A DNA stretch of 64,000 nucleotides. Source: CBDFLA01 sp965248915. Lineage in GTDB: Bacteria; Pseudomonadota; Alphaproteobacteria; M2410. Under the pieces are notes generated by a model. It had not been told where the DNA came from. It saw only the letters and a list, made by a program, of their open reading frames with translations, and searched no databases. Positions 1 through 9,137 of this stretch are shown one piece after another. Each line of letters begins with the position of its first letter. Positions within the stretch are counted from its first letter, which is position 1. The stretch spans positions 1,178,001-1,242,000 of the forward strand of contig OZ252216.1 of NCBI GenBank assembly GCA_965248915.1, written 5' to 3'. The position numbers were made by a program, and so were the translations under genes.

Positions 1-1484
1 GCGTCGTCTTGACCCATTTCGCTGGTAACCCGGACATTAAATGTATGGTGATGATCGTCCCGCGTCAATTCGACTTGCCCGCGGACCAATCTCTTGCCCT
101 CACCCTTTTGAAGTAAGGCTTGGTGAACCAGCGGCGCCATTTCCGGGACCACCTCACTGAAGAGCTGTCCGATCATGCCGTCGGCATTTGTCTCCAAAAG
201 GTCGAGCGCAGACCTATTGGCAATGTTGACGCGGCCATTGGAGTCGATGCCCACGACGCCAGCGCTAACGCCAGACAAAACGGTTTCAGTAAATCGTCGT
301 CGTTGATCGAACTGTCTGTTCGCCTCGACCAATTCACTTCTTTGGCTTTGGAGCTGTCCGGTCATCCGGTTAAACGATCGACCCAAGGTCGAGATTTCGT
401 CGTCATTGTTGGCGACTTCCACCCGGGCGGTGAGGTCGCCTTCACTAATTCGTTCAGCCGCACCAACCAGGCGGCCTATCGGGATGACCAATCGATTGGC
501 CGCCCACAAGCCGCACCAAATGGCAGCCAGGAGAAGCAAGAGCGCCACAACGACGTACATCAGCAAAAAGGTGAGCTGAATGCCAAACCGATTGTCTTCC
601 GCTTGCCTGAAACGATCGACGGCATCCGCCGTCATGCGCAAATGCTCAAGTGCTTTGGGATCCACCAAACGGACAAGATAATAGAAACGATCATTGGAAA
701 CGCTATAGAGACCGCGAATTTGCTTCTCGTCCTCGCTCGAGGTCACGGTAGCACCATATTCTACCGCCTCGGCAAAATCCGCAGCCGTTGGCCTCTCGAT
801 TTCAAGGTCACGAAGTTCGTAGCTGAAGAATGGCTCTTCCGATTTTGATGACAGCATGTAGATCGCCGCAAGATTGCCTTCTCTCACCCGCTCTTCAATG
901 ACTCTGCGAAGCGCAGAAGTATAATTATCTTGATCTATCGCCCCCACAGCAAACTCGCGATCCAATTGCGTAAGTCGTTCAACAAGAATGATGATCTCGA
1001 GCCGGATACTCCTGACATTCGCTTCGACGTAGTTCTCTGCAATCTGAACTGAATTATCGATTGCGGAGCTGACCCGATTTGAGAACCAGGTCTCAATACC
1101 CATGTTGAAGAGAACAGCAGAGAATGCGGCGACAATAATGGCCGGCATCACCGCAAGGATCGAAAACATGGTTACGATGCGCGAATGCAATCGCGATCCA
1201 GCCGACCCACTCCGACGTGCGATCCATAGCTGAATGATGCGCCAGGCAATGTAGGCCGCGAAAATGAGGCCAACAGCCAAATCAGCAATCAGCAAATAGA
1301 CGATGGTCTTTGCATCAAGTGTGGAGGGTTCGAGTTGGGCAAAAATGAAGTAGTTGAAGATCAGGAGCGCAAGGGTAAAGATCGCCAACCCAAAGCCCAT
1401 AACTTTTGGCTTTAGGCTGCGACGCAATCGGGCGTAAAGCCGCGAAGAGCCAGAAATCTCCAAATTTTCAGACGAAGTCGCCAT
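1..1484 (-). CDS. ntrY: NtrY-type sensor histidine kinase (5' part, runs off the left edge)
   Basis: About 494 N-terminal codons are present, beginning at ATG 1484; the gene continues beyond position 1. Reading the minus strand shows two N-terminal hydrophobic segments (FGLAIFTLALLIFNYFIF and a second near residue 60), a third around residues 110-130, a roughly 150-residue extracytoplasmic part, another membrane segment (LLMYVVVALLLLLAAIWCGL), then a HAMP linker (RLVGAAERISEGDLTARVEV) and a PAS domain. The kinase core lies outside the window. This layout is that of NtrY, the membrane sensor paired with the regulator NtrX in nitrogen and redox signalling. It follows ntrC by 72 bases on the same strand, the usual alphaproteobacterial order. 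The ntrX partner would be expected beyond the left edge. Identity rests on layout and neighbours, since the catalytic domain is not visible. Confidence 0.85.
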   Translation of the reverse strand, partial: MATSSENLEISGSSRLYARLRRSLKPKVMGFGLAIFTLALLIFNYFIFAQLEPSTLDAKTIVYLLIADLAVGLIFAAYIAWRIIQLWIARRSGSAGSRLHSRIVTMFSILAVMPAIIVAAFSAVLFNMGIETWFSNRVSSAIDNSVQIAENYVEANVRSIRLEIIILVERLTQLDREFAVGAIDQDNYTSALRRVIEERVREGNLAAIYMLSSKSEEPFFSYELRDLEIERPTAADFAEAVEYGATVTSSEDEKQIRGLYSVSNDRFYYLVRLVDPKALEHLRMTADAVDRFRQAEDNRFGIQLTFLLMYVVVALLLLLAAIWCGLWAANRLVIPIGRLVGAAERISEGDLTARVEVANNDDEISTLGRSFNRMTGQLQSQRSELVEANRQFDQRRRFTETVLSGVSAGVVGIDSNGRVNIANRSALDLLETNADGMIGQLFSEVVPEMAPLVHQALLQKGEGKRLVRGQVELTRDDHHHTFNVRVTSEMGQDD

Positions 1485-1556
1485 CCGCAAGTGTGCTCCA
1501 TGCCACGTGTTGACCAAAAAACAACGGCGCAATCAACACAATGTGGTATTATTGCA

Positions 1557-3023
1557 TCACTTGACCCTACGCACCACCTCTATGTCAAGCTCTCGTATCT
1601 TTTTTCGTAAAGTATTACGGTTAACGCCCAGCAGCTCTGACGCCTTGATCTGATTGCCGCGTGTAGCATCAAGACATAACTCGATAAGGGGGCGTTCAAT
1701 TTCTTTCAAAACCCTGTCGTAAAGACCTGAGGGAGGCAGTCCCCCCTCATGTCCGTTGAAGTATCGCGCCAAGTGCCGTTCAACCGCATCACTCAGACTG
1801 TGCGTTTCGATTGTTACGCTGTTATCCGCAGATTGATGACTGCGCGCCTCTTGAAGTTCTTTACGGACAGCGGCTGCATCGATCATATCCTCCGTATAGA
1901 GAGCAGAAAATCGCCGCGTTAGGTTTTCGAGTTCTCTTATGTTGCCTGGCCATGTGTGTTTCTTCAGGAGATCAATGGCCTCATTGGTCAGTGTTTTTGG
2001 AGGAAGTCCCTCTTCTTTTGCTTTCTTGAGAAAATGACGTGTTAGATCACCAACATCCTCAACTCGATCGCGAAGTGGTGGAAGAGTGAGCGGGACAACA
2101 TTGAGGCGATAGAACAAATCTTCACGGAACAGGCCTTGCTCAATCAATCGACGAAGATCGCGATTTGTGGCCGCGACAATCCGTACATCCACTTTTTTGA
2201 CTCTGCTGCCGCCAACCGAGGTGTATTCGCCTTCTTGCAAGACCCTAAGCAATCGGGTTTGAGCCTCAAATGGCATGTCGCCAATTTCATCCAGGAACAA
2301 GGTGCCGCCTTCAGCCTGTTCGAAGCGCCCTGTCGCCTTTGAGCTAGCGCCGGTAAAGGCGCCCTTCTCGTGACCAAACAACTCACTCTCGATGAGCTCT
2401 CGGGGAATTGCTGCCATGTTCACCGCGACGAACGGGCCAGGCTGACGCCTTCCATAGTCATGCAAGGCGCGCGCAATAAGTTCCTTTCCGGTGCCGGATT
2501 CTCCCGTGATCATCACCGTAAGGTCGGTCTTCATCAGGCGCGCCATGGTACGGTAAATGTCCTGCATAGCGGCTGATCGACCAATAATGGGAAGCGCTCC
2601 CTCCTCAATCATCTGTGATTGATCTATAGCTGGCTCTGCACCATCACTGGCGCGTCGTTCGGAACTAAGTACCCGATTGACAATGCCGGTCAGTTCATTG
2701 AGGTCGAAGGGTTTGGGCAGATACTCATAAGCCCCCTGCTCAGTAGCGGTAACGGCCGTCATCAATGTGTTTTGGGCACTCATAACAATGACCGGTAAAT
2801 CCGGTCTTTCAGCACGAATTTGAGGGAGAAGGTCGAAGATGTTCTCATCCGGCATTACGACATCGGTGATGATGAGGTCACCTTGGTTGTCGCTCACCCA
2901 GTTCCACAAAGTGGAGGCGTTTGATGTGCAACGAACACCGTACCCCAGTCGACCCAGGGCTTGTGTGAGGACTGTTCGAATTGCGGCATCGTCGTCGGCG
3001 ACGAGGATAGTCTGAGTGCTCAT
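1557..3023 (-). CDS. ntrC: Nitrogen regulation response regulator NtrC
   Basis: 488 residues, full length for the family. The N-terminal receiver has the phospho-acceptor Asp54 in IITDVVMPDE. The central sigma-54 activator ATPase has Walker A GESGTGKE, the sigma-54 contact loop GAFTGA and Walker B-like GGTLFLDEIGD. The C-terminal Fis-type helix-turn-helix is RGNQIKASELLGVNRNTLRK. Family knowledge: NtrC, phosphorylated by NtrB, activates sigma-54 promoters for nitrogen assimilation. Its start overlaps the ntrB stop by 4 bases (ATGA), so the two are translationally coupled. The gene is intact with every key residue in place. Confidence 0.97.
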   Translation of the reverse strand: MSTQTILVADDDAAIRTVLTQALGRLGYGVRCTSNASTLWNWVSDNQGDLIITDVVMPDENIFDLLPQIRAERPDLPVIVMSAQNTLMTAVTATEQGAYEYLPKPFDLNELTGIVNRVLSSERRASDGAEPAIDQSQMIEEGALPIIGRSAAMQDIYRTMARLMKTDLTVMITGESGTGKELIARALHDYGRRQPGPFVAVNMAAIPRELIESELFGHEKGAFTGASSKATGRFEQAEGGTLFLDEIGDMPFEAQTRLLRVLQEGEYTSVGGSRVKKVDVRIVAATNRDLRRLIEQGLFREDLFYRLNVVPLTLPPLRDRVEDVGDLTRHFLKKAKEEGLPPKTLTNEAIDLLKKHTWPGNIRELENLTRRFSALYTEDMIDAAAVRKELQEARSHQSADNSVTIETHSLSDAVERHLARYFNGHEGGLPPSGLYDRVLKEIERPLIELCLDATRGNQIKASELLGVNRNTLRKKIRELDIEVVRRVK

Positions 3024-4141
3024 TGCGTGTCCTTCCTGTCGCGATCCCCATCAAAGACGGGCAGTAATGTTCGAAAAATTGTTCTCTCAGAATTGCTGTC
3101 ACATTCAATGGTCCCACCATGATCACCGACAATCTTCGCGACAAGTGCGAGCCCCAACCCAGATCCATTGACTTTCGATGTCACGAATGGGTCAAAGAGA
3201 TGAGGTCGAATATCCTCTCGAATACCGCCCCCATTGTCTTCAATAGAAACTTCGAACGGTAAGGAGACACGTTCCGTACTCCCTGAAACGGCAATTCGAA
3301 CTCCTGGACGGTAAGCAGTTCGCAAAGTTATCGTCCCGCCGTCGCGATCACGGACAGACTCAGCCGCGTTCTTGACGAGGTTGAGAAAAACTTGGATCAA
3401 TTGATCACGATTTCCCCGCACAGAAGGAAGAGATGGATCGTACAGTTCCACAATTCGGACCGCTTGAGCGAAGCCGGTCTGCGCCAATCGTCGCACATGA
3501 TCAAGAACGCTGTGAATATTCACGTCGCCGCTAGACGGCAAACTTGGATCGCTGAAGATCTCCATGCGATCAACCAAGCTGGCGATGCGATCGGTCTCGG
3601 TACAAATGAGTTGCGTAAGGGGCCGGTCGTTGTCGGTGGCATTTTGTTCTAAGAGCTGGGCAGCGCCCTTTATGCCAGACAGTGGGTTCTTGATTTCGTG
3701 AGCAAGCATTTCGGCCATTCCAGAAACAGAACGTGCTGACCCCCGATTTGTCAGTTGTCGGTTCAGTTTCCGCGCCATCGTCAATACTTGCATGATGACC
3801 AATACGGTATCTGGATCCTCCAGTGTCGGCACGACCTGAACATCAAGATTGTGTGCTTCCGTTCGTGGCGTGGAGAATTCAACATCATACTCTGAAATCG
3901 ATGTACGTGTACGTTGCGCTTGTTCGATTAGACTACGGACCGGATTCCCGTCCGGGAGGATTTCAGAGATCGAAGCTTTGTTGAGGGATCTAAAACTAGC
4001 ACTCAGGAAATTCTCTGCTGCGACATTCACGAATTGGATCGTGCCATCTCCTGCCACAACAAATATGGGGTGAGGAATGGAGTCCATCAATCCAATCTCA
4101 TAGAAAACGTCTTCTTCAGGTGCTGATCGCGCTTGCGTCAT
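3020..4141 (-). CDS. ntrB: Nitrogen sensor histidine kinase NtrB
   Basis: 373 residues, soluble, with no membrane segment. An N-terminal PAS domain (residues 20-120) is followed by the dimerisation/phospho-acceptor helix with His148 in MLAHEIKNPLSG. The ATP-binding domain has the N box (QVFLNLVKNAAESV) and G boxes (EDNGGGIREDI, GSGLGLALVAKIVGDHGG). Family knowledge: NtrB phosphorylates or dephosphorylates NtrC under control of PII proteins. The start ATG overlaps the dusB stop by 4 bases and the stop overlaps ntrC by 4, giving a tight dusB-ntrB-ntrC transcription unit as in many alphaproteobacteria. Confidence 0.97.
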   Translation of the reverse strand: MTQARSAPEEDVFYEIGLMDSIPHPIFVVAGDGTIQFVNVAAENFLSASFRSLNKASISEILPDGNPVRSLIEQAQRTRTSISEYDVEFSTPRTEAHNLDVQVVPTLEDPDTVLVIMQVLTMARKLNRQLTNRGSARSVSGMAEMLAHEIKNPLSGIKGAAQLLEQNATDNDRPLTQLICTETDRIASLVDRMEIFSDPSLPSSGDVNIHSVLDHVRRLAQTGFAQAVRIVELYDPSLPSVRGNRDQLIQVFLNLVKNAAESVRDRDGGTITLRTAYRPGVRIAVSGSTERVSLPFEVSIEDNGGGIREDIRPHLFDPFVTSKVNGSGLGLALVAKIVGDHGGTIECDSNSERTIFRTLLPVFDGDRDRKDTQ

Positions 4142-5133
4142 GCCGGTTCAATTTCTCCATGTTCGGTGGATGGATCGAAGAAGCTCGATACCACTGCGAC
4201 GACGAGCTTGGGGTTGTCTTCTCTACAAATGCGCGAGCGGAAATTAGCACCATCAGGGAACACGCTGCCGTACCAGATGAGGTGCTTTCGTGCGATACGG
4301 ACGCCCATTTCCTGACCATAGTGCGAAAGGATTTCGTCATAGTGCGCAAGTATGAGTGAACGAAGGTCGTCACCCTCCGGTTCAAGTCCCATGACCCCGG
4401 TTTCAAGATAGATCGCAAGTTGGCCTGGCAGCCACGGTCGTCCGTAGGCCCCTCGTCCAACCATGACGCCGTCTGCTTTCGATTGCCTGAGGGCGTACGT
4501 GGCATCTTCACCGCTTTGAATGTCACCGTTGGCGATAACGGGAATGCCCACAGCGTCTTTTACTTTTGCAATTTGTGTCCAGTCTGCACGGTCCTTGTAA
4601 AACTGTGCACGCGTCCGTCCATGCACGGTGATCATTTGAACTCCGGAACCCTCGGCCCGCTGTGCCAATTCCGGGGCGTTCTTGGATTTCTCATCCCACC
4701 CAAGTCGCATTTTGAGGGTGACCGGCAAGGCGACGGCGTTGATGATGGCCTCAATCAATGTGAGAGCGTGATCGGGATCCCGCATGAGTGCTGCACCAGA
4801 GTATCCATTTGTCACTTTCTTGGCGGGACATCCCATGTTGATGTCGATGATGTCGGCGCCTTCAGCTTCTGCAATACGAGCCGCCTCCGCCATGGGTCCC
4901 GGCTCGCGCCCAGCAATCTGCACCGAGGTAGGGCGAACATCACCAAGCCCGCTCACCCGGCGTCTGGTTTCCTTCCGCTTGGTGAGGAGTTCCTGGCTGG
5001 CAACCATCTCAGAGGTAACGAGGCCCGCGCCCAATCTGTGGGCCAGACGGCGGAATGGTAAATCCGTCACGCCCGCCATGGGGGCGAGAAGTACTTGATT
5101 TTTAAGGGATATATTTCCAATTTGAAGAGGCAT
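4138..5133 (-). CDS. dusB: tRNA-dihydrouridine synthase DusB (NifR3)
   Basis: 331 residues from ATG 5133. The frame stays open up to a TTG at 5175, but ATG 5133 (MPLQIGNISLKN) fits the family N-terminus. The FMN TIM barrel begins at VLLAPMAGVTDLPFRR. It has the family signature DINMGCPAKKV, with the catalytic Cys in GCPAKK, then KMRLGWD, TVHGRTRAQFYKD and VIANGDIQS. It reduces uridine to dihydrouridine in the tRNA D-loop with FMN and NADPH. It is first in the operon with ntrB and ntrC, the classical nifR3-ntrBC arrangement. The divergent spacer to ispDF (5134-5315) should carry promoters for both directions. Confidence 0.95.
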   Translation of the reverse strand: MPLQIGNISLKNQVLLAPMAGVTDLPFRRLAHRLGAGLVTSEMVASQELLTKRKETRRRVSGLGDVRPTSVQIAGREPGPMAEAARIAEAEGADIIDINMGCPAKKVTNGYSGAALMRDPDHALTLIEAIINAVALPVTLKMRLGWDEKSKNAPELAQRAEGSGVQMITVHGRTRAQFYKDRADWTQIAKVKDAVGIPVIANGDIQSGEDATYALRQSKADGVMVGRGAYGRPWLPGQLAIYLETGVMGLEPEGDDLRSLILAHYDEILSHYGQEMGVRIARKHLIWYGSVFPDGANFRSRICREDNPKLVVAVVSSFFDPSTEHGEIEPA

Positions 5134-5315
5134 CAGCCATTGTTGCCTAGTTTTTATGCGATCGAATTCGACCAATTTGCCAATAGTATAGGCAATTCAC
5201 TTGTTTGCACAAATTTTATTCACTCGGCCCATGAAACTATAGCGCGCAGGGCGCTTGGCAAGCTGCACGAACCAAAATAGAAGGATGACAACAAGTCCGG
5301 ACGAAAGAAGAGCCC

Positions 5316-6518
5316 GTGCCCGCAAAATCCCACGGTTCAGTGGATGTCATTGCCCTAATAGTCGCTGCTGGTCGCGGTGAACGATTGGGGGGCGATTTAC
5401 CGAAACAATACTTGCGAGTTGGGGGTCGACCGATCCTCGCGGTCACGGCGGATCGTTTCTTAAACCACCCACTTGTGGACGGAGTGCGTGTTGTTATTAG
5501 CGCCAATGATGACACGCTCTATGAAGAGGCCATGCCATCCCACGCGCACCTATTACCCCCGGTCGTTGGCGGTCTGACGCGACAAGAGTCTGTTCGCAAA
5601 GGGTTGGAAAGCCTCGTCCCTCTCGCTCCATCTATGGTTCTCATTCATGATGCCGCGCGTCCTTTTTGTTCTGACGGCGTCATTACAGAGCTTATTGAGC
5701 GATTGAATGACGTGAAGGGCGTCTACGCTGGCATTCCGGTCGTCGATACATTGCGTCAACACAAGGCACACCCGTCAGCGTCCGATCTCATCGATCGAGA
5801 GAATGTGTGGCGTGCACAAACCCCTCAGGCCTTCCGATTTGAAGACATACTTGAGGCGCATCGAGATGCCGTGGGCGAAGTATTTACCGACGATGTTGCG
5901 GTGGCGCAAAATGCTGGCTTGGAAGTCGAAGTTGTTCGGGGCACCAGAGAAAACTTCAAGATTACGACCGAAAATGATCTGGAGATGGCAGAAACGTTGT
6001 TGCGAAACGCTTCCCCACTACCACAATCCACCGAAGTCAGAACCGGAATGGGATATGACGTTCATCGGTTTTGCGACGGAGAGAAAGTGTGGCTCTGTGG
6101 TGTGGAGATCAATCACACGCGGTCCCTCAAAGGCCACTCAGACGCTGATGTTGCGCTACATGCCCTAACCGACGCAATTCTAGGGGCTGTCGGTCAGGGT
6201 GATATTGGTGATCACTTTCCACCCTCTGATGAGAAGTGGAAAGGGGCGCCCTCTCGACTATTTCTTGAACACGCGGCCTCTCTCGTGCGGGAGCAAAATG
6301 CAACCATTTCGAATGTCGATTTGACAATCATCTGTGAGGAGCCAAAGATTGCTCCGCACCGTCAAAGAATGCGCGAGAGCGTCGCAGAAATACTGCGACT
6401 GCCTCAGGCAAGAATTAGTGTAAAAGCGACGACCACTGAGGGGCTTGGATTTACTGGTCGTCGTGAAGGGATTGCCGCACAAGCGGTTGCAACGATCAAC
6501 GTCCCGCGAGGAGAGTGA
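5316..6518 (+). CDS. ispDF: Bifunctional IspD/IspF (MEP isoprenoid pathway)
   Basis: 400 residues in one frame. The N-terminal half (to about 235) is IspD, 2-C-methyl-D-erythritol 4-phosphate cytidylyltransferase, with the CTP-binding loop ALIVAAGRGERLGGDLPKQY and IHDAARPF. The C-terminal half is IspF, 2-C-methyl-D-erythritol 2,4-cyclodiphosphate synthase, with zinc ligands in GYDVHRF and GHSDADVALHALTDA, and TTEGLGFTGR. The fusion is common in alphaproteobacteria. I use the GTG at 5316; a GTG at 5340 is possible, and there is no ATG before the conserved region. It shares the MEP pathway with dxr at 47935-49191. pgpA follows after one base. Confidence 0.96.
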   Translation: MPAKSHGSVDVIALIVAAGRGERLGGDLPKQYLRVGGRPILAVTADRFLNHPLVDGVRVVISANDDTLYEEAMPSHAHLLPPVVGGLTRQESVRKGLESLVPLAPSMVLIHDAARPFCSDGVITELIERLNDVKGVYAGIPVVDTLRQHKAHPSASDLIDRENVWRAQTPQAFRFEDILEAHRDAVGEVFTDDVAVAQNAGLEVEVVRGTRENFKITTENDLEMAETLLRNASPLPQSTEVRTGMGYDVHRFCDGEKVWLCGVEINHTRSLKGHSDADVALHALTDAILGAVGQGDIGDHFPPSDEKWKGAPSRLFLEHAASLVREQNATISNVDLTIICEEPKIAPHRQRMRESVAEILRLPQARISVKATTTEGLGFTGRREGIAAQAVATINVPRGE

Positions 6519-6519
6519 A

Positions 6520-7011
6520 ATGGCGTTTTGGGTTCCACCCCCCGCCCCCTATCGTTTCTGGCACCCAACCAGTTTAGTAGCGACATGTTTTGGTGTTGGC
6601 TTGCTACGCCCAGCTCCGGGAACATGGGGGTCTCTTCTAGCTGTCGTGATCGCATGGTTTTCGGTTCCAGCCATTGGCCAAGTAAATTTTGCACTTCTAA
6701 CATTTGGTATTGTCGGGGTGGGTCTTTTGGCCTCTGACCGTTTGGAGCGCGCGAGCAACGACAAAGACCCATCTTCCGTGGTCATCGATGAAGTGGCGGG
6801 TCAATGGCTTGTCTTACTGGTCACGCCCCATTCCCTGCTCGGATATGCCATGGCCTTTGGTCTGTTTCGTCTCTTTGACATCTTGAAACCTTGGCCGATT
6901 TCCCTGGCTGATAAGAACATGAGTGGCGGTCTTGGGATCATGCTTGATGATTTGATTGCCGGGGTCATGGGCGCCGCTGTGGTAATCTTGATCTATCATT
7001 ACTTGGTTTGA
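6520..7011 (+). CDS. pgpA: Phosphatidylglycerophosphatase A
   Basis: 163 residues from ATG 6520, preceded by a strong Shine-Dalgarno GAGGAGAG (6508-6515) that lies in the end of ispDF; the open frame further upstream is only the ispDF overlap. Family motifs are present: LLRPAPGTWGSL near the N-terminus, VVIDEVAGQW with the catalytic Asp-Glu pair, FDILKPWPI and IMLDDLIAG. Three to four hydrophobic segments fit an inner-membrane enzyme. It removes phosphate from phosphatidylglycerol phosphate, the last step in phosphatidylglycerol synthesis downstream of CdsA. The stop overlaps the start of the next gene. Confidence 0.93.
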   Translation: MAFWVPPPAPYRFWHPTSLVATCFGVGLLRPAPGTWGSLLAVVIAWFSVPAIGQVNFALLTFGIVGVGLLASDRLERASNDKDPSSVVIDEVAGQWLVLLVTPHSLLGYAMAFGLFRLFDILKPWPISLADKNMSGGLGIMLDDLIAGVMGAAVVILIYHYLV

Positions 7012-7511
7012 CGAACATGTTTTCTGATCGCATTTTCAAGCTTGCGCAACTGACCCTCACTTCAGCAAGGGATCAGAAACTCAAGATCGCAACCGCTGAG
7101 TCTTGCACTGGTGGCCTCATCATCGGCGCTCTAACAGAAATCGCCGGATCATCTGATGTCGTGGATCGCGGGTTCATCACATACTCAAATGAAGCCAAGC
7201 GAGATATGCTCAATATTCCAGGCGACATGATCATGGATTATGGGGCGGTCAGTGAGCCTGTTGCGCGGGCCATGGCGGATGGAGCCCTCAACAATTCCAT
7301 GGCTGACCTTACCATTGCGGTCACGGGCGTCGCCGGACCAAGTGGCGGCACCGCCATGAAACCGGTCGGTCTCGTACACATTGCCAGTGCTTCTGGCACA
7401 CAAAATGTCAGGCATGACTTCTTCAAGTTTGGTGATATTGGTCGCGACAAGATTCGCGAGCAAACAGTTGAGGAAGCTCTCAATATGCTTCTGGTGCAAC
7501 TAGGTGGGTGA
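7008..7511 (+). CDS. pncC: CinA C-terminal-type nicotinamide-nucleotide amidohydrolase
   Basis: 167 residues from a TTG at 7008 that overlaps the pgpA stop (TTGA); an ATG three codons later (7017) is the alternative, and neither has a clear Shine-Dalgarno. The protein is a stand-alone CinA C-terminal domain: ATAESCTGGLI with the nucleophilic Ser, FITYSNEAKRDML, YGAVSEPVARAMA and VTGVAGPSGGTAMKPVG. Family knowledge: PncC-type enzymes deamidate NMN to nicotinic acid mononucleotide in pyridine-nucleotide salvage. The N-terminal MoCF-like domain of full CinA is absent. The end overlaps the convergent ratA gene by 12 bases. Confidence 0.9.
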   Translation: MTNMFSDRIFKLAQLTLTSARDQKLKIATAESCTGGLIIGALTEIAGSSDVVDRGFITYSNEAKRDMLNIPGDMIMDYGAVSEPVARAMADGALNNSMADLTIAVTGVAGPSGGTAMKPVGLVHIASASGTQNVRHDFFKFGDIGRDKIREQTVEEALNMLLVQLGG

Positions 7512-8012
7512 TGTGGTTGTTTGCTCTGGTGTCACCTTGTGCGGTGATGCAGTGTTGCCGTAGAGATCGTGCGCGCGCGTTTCAAAGGCCAAGACCATCT
7601 TGTGGACTGCGTCATGGAACATTCGGTTCATCATTTTGGCGAGGACCCGACTCCGAAATTCAAAATCAATGTAGAAATCGATCATACAACCTGTGTCGGT
7701 TGGTTCGAAATGCCATTTGTTTTCCAAATGTTTGAACGGTCCATCCAAATACTCAATGGTAATGGATCGGTTCTGCCGGTCCAACGTGACGCGGCTGGTG
7801 AACATCTCCCGGAACATCTTGAATCGAATTATCAAGTCGGCAGTGACCAACTCGCCTTTTAGGCCCTGCCCCAGATCAATGGGCTCTCTTTTTTGAATTC
7901 TTGTGCCGATACACCACGGCAGAAATTCTGGATACCTTGCGACATCAGCGACCAATTCATACATCTGAGTGGCGGTAAATGTTACTTCGCGCTTTTCTTG
8001 GTGGGTATGCAC
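7500..8012 (-). CDS. RatA/Coq10-type START-domain protein
   Basis: 170 residues from a GTG at 8012 (no ATG until residue 17), with GAGGA about nine bases upstream. The sequence is a Coq10/RatA polyketide-cyclase-like START domain: VADVARYPEFLPWCIG, then DLIIRFKMFREMFTSRVT and the C-terminal amphipathic helix RVLAKMMNRMFHDAVHKMVLAFETRA. In mitochondria and many proteobacteria this family binds ubiquinone and supports respiration. In E. coli RatA was described as a toxin acting on ribosome assembly. The ubiquinone role seems likelier here, by inference only. It lies 12 bases after lipA and is probably cotranscribed, the usual alphaproteobacterial neighbourhood. Confidence 0.88.
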   Translation of the reverse strand: MHTHQEKREVTFTATQMYELVADVARYPEFLPWCIGTRIQKREPIDLGQGLKGELVTADLIIRFKMFREMFTSRVTLDRQNRSITIEYLDGPFKHLENKWHFEPTDTGCMIDFYIDFEFRSRVLAKMMNRMFHDAVHKMVLAFETRAHDLYGNTASPHKVTPEQTTTSPT

Positions 8013-8024
8013 GTTCGCGCGTCC

Positions 8025-9017
8025 TCACAAACTCTTGGAAGCCGACACGCCTGTTTCGCGCGCTTTTTTGAGTTTTGCGAAGTCGTCACCTGCGAGATAG
8101 CTCGACCGCGTAAGTGGTGAGGACGACACCATCAAGAAACCTTTTGTGTAGGCAATCCTCTCAAAGGATTTGAACTCGTCGGGCTCGACATAGCGTTTGA
8201 TGGGATAGTGTTTTCGACTGGGCGCGAGGTATTGGCCGATGGTCAAAAAATCGACCCCCGCACTGCGCATATCGTCCATCACTTGTAAGACTTCGTCGCG
8301 GGTTTCCCCGAGCCCAACCATGATGCCGGATTTTGTAAATTGCTTAGGATTGATTTCTTTCGCTTGTTCCAACAAGCGCAGGGAATGGAAATAGCGAGCT
8401 CCTGGCCGAACTCGCAAATAGAGCCCCGGCACAGTTTCAAGATTGTGATTGAAGACATCTGGTTTTGCTTCAATAACGGTCTCTAACACACCGTCTTTTC
8501 GGAGAAAGTCAGGCGTCAATACTTCTACGGTCGTTGAAGGTGAAGCCTTGTTCGTGGCGTGAATGGTCTGGGCAAAATGTTGTGCGCCACCATCGGTCAA
8601 GTCATCACGGTCAACGGACGTGATGACGACGTGCGAAAGACCAAGCTTTGCGACCGCTTCAGCTACATTTTGTGGTTCGCTGGGATCAAGCAAGCCAGGA
8701 ATGCCTGTCTTAACATCACAGAAAGCGCATGCGCGCGTGCACGTGTCGCCCATAATCATCATGGTGGCGTGCCGTTTGGACCAACACTCACCAATGTTCG
8801 GACATCCTGCCTCTTCGCACACCGTGTTGAGATTGTGATCCCGAACGATACGCTGTGTCTCCGCATAAACCGGGGTTTGGCTTTTGGCTCGCACCCGTAT
8901 CCAACTGGGTTTACGCAATATAGGACTGTCCGGATTGTTGACTTTCTCCGGGTGGCGTGGCCGTACTTTGCCTTCCGCGGAAGGCTGTGTTTGCCGGCTA
9001 TCATGCACTGTGACCAT
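8025..9017 (-). CDS. lipA: Lipoyl synthase
   Basis: 330 residues from ATG 9017, which has AGGTGA eight bases upstream; a GTG at 9029 is a less likely start. The auxiliary cluster cysteines lie in CEEAGCPNIGEC and the radical-SAM cysteines in CTRACAFC, followed by VDRDDLTDGGA, VEVLTPDF and the C-terminal SSPLTRSSY. The enzyme inserts two sulphur atoms into octanoyl groups on carrier domains. Its substrates are encoded nearby: lipoyl domains in pdhB and pdhC. The terminator at 9077-9106 separates lipA from the gene upstream, so lipA-ratA probably has its own promoter in the roughly 60 bases between. Confidence 0.97.
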   Translation of the reverse strand: MVTVHDSRQTQPSAEGKVRPRHPEKVNNPDSPILRKPSWIRVRAKSQTPVYAETQRIVRDHNLNTVCEEAGCPNIGECWSKRHATMMIMGDTCTRACAFCDVKTGIPGLLDPSEPQNVAEAVAKLGLSHVVITSVDRDDLTDGGAQHFAQTIHATNKASPSTTVEVLTPDFLRKDGVLETVIEAKPDVFNHNLETVPGLYLRVRPGARYFHSLRLLEQAKEINPKQFTKSGIMVGLGETRDEVLQVMDDMRSAGVDFLTIGQYLAPSRKHYPIKRYVEPDEFKSFERIAYTKGFLMVSSSPLTRSSYLAGDDFAKLKKARETGVSASKSL

Positions 9018-9076
9018 TTGGGTTCTCACCTGTTACTGGCCAGAGATATATCCCGGTGGGCCGTCATTTCCAATGC

Positions 9077-9106
9077 AAAAAGGACGACCAAGCGGATCGT
9101 CCTTTT
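9077..9106 (-). terminator. Rho-independent terminator after the beta-helix membrane protein gene
   Basis: A perfect 10-base inverted repeat (9078-9087 with 9097-9106, arms AAAAGGACGA and TCGTCCTTTT) surrounds a nine-base loop. On the minus strand it ends in five T. It sits 31 bases past the stop of the gene at 9138-10382 and before lipA. Confidence 0.75.
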
Positions 9107-9137
9107 CCGCGATATTCAATCCGGCTATTCGTCTGGC

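Noticed and set aside
4420..5061. 213-codon plus-strand frame opposite dusB
   Set aside because: It is antisense to a clear dusB with all family motifs and encodes no recognisable protein.
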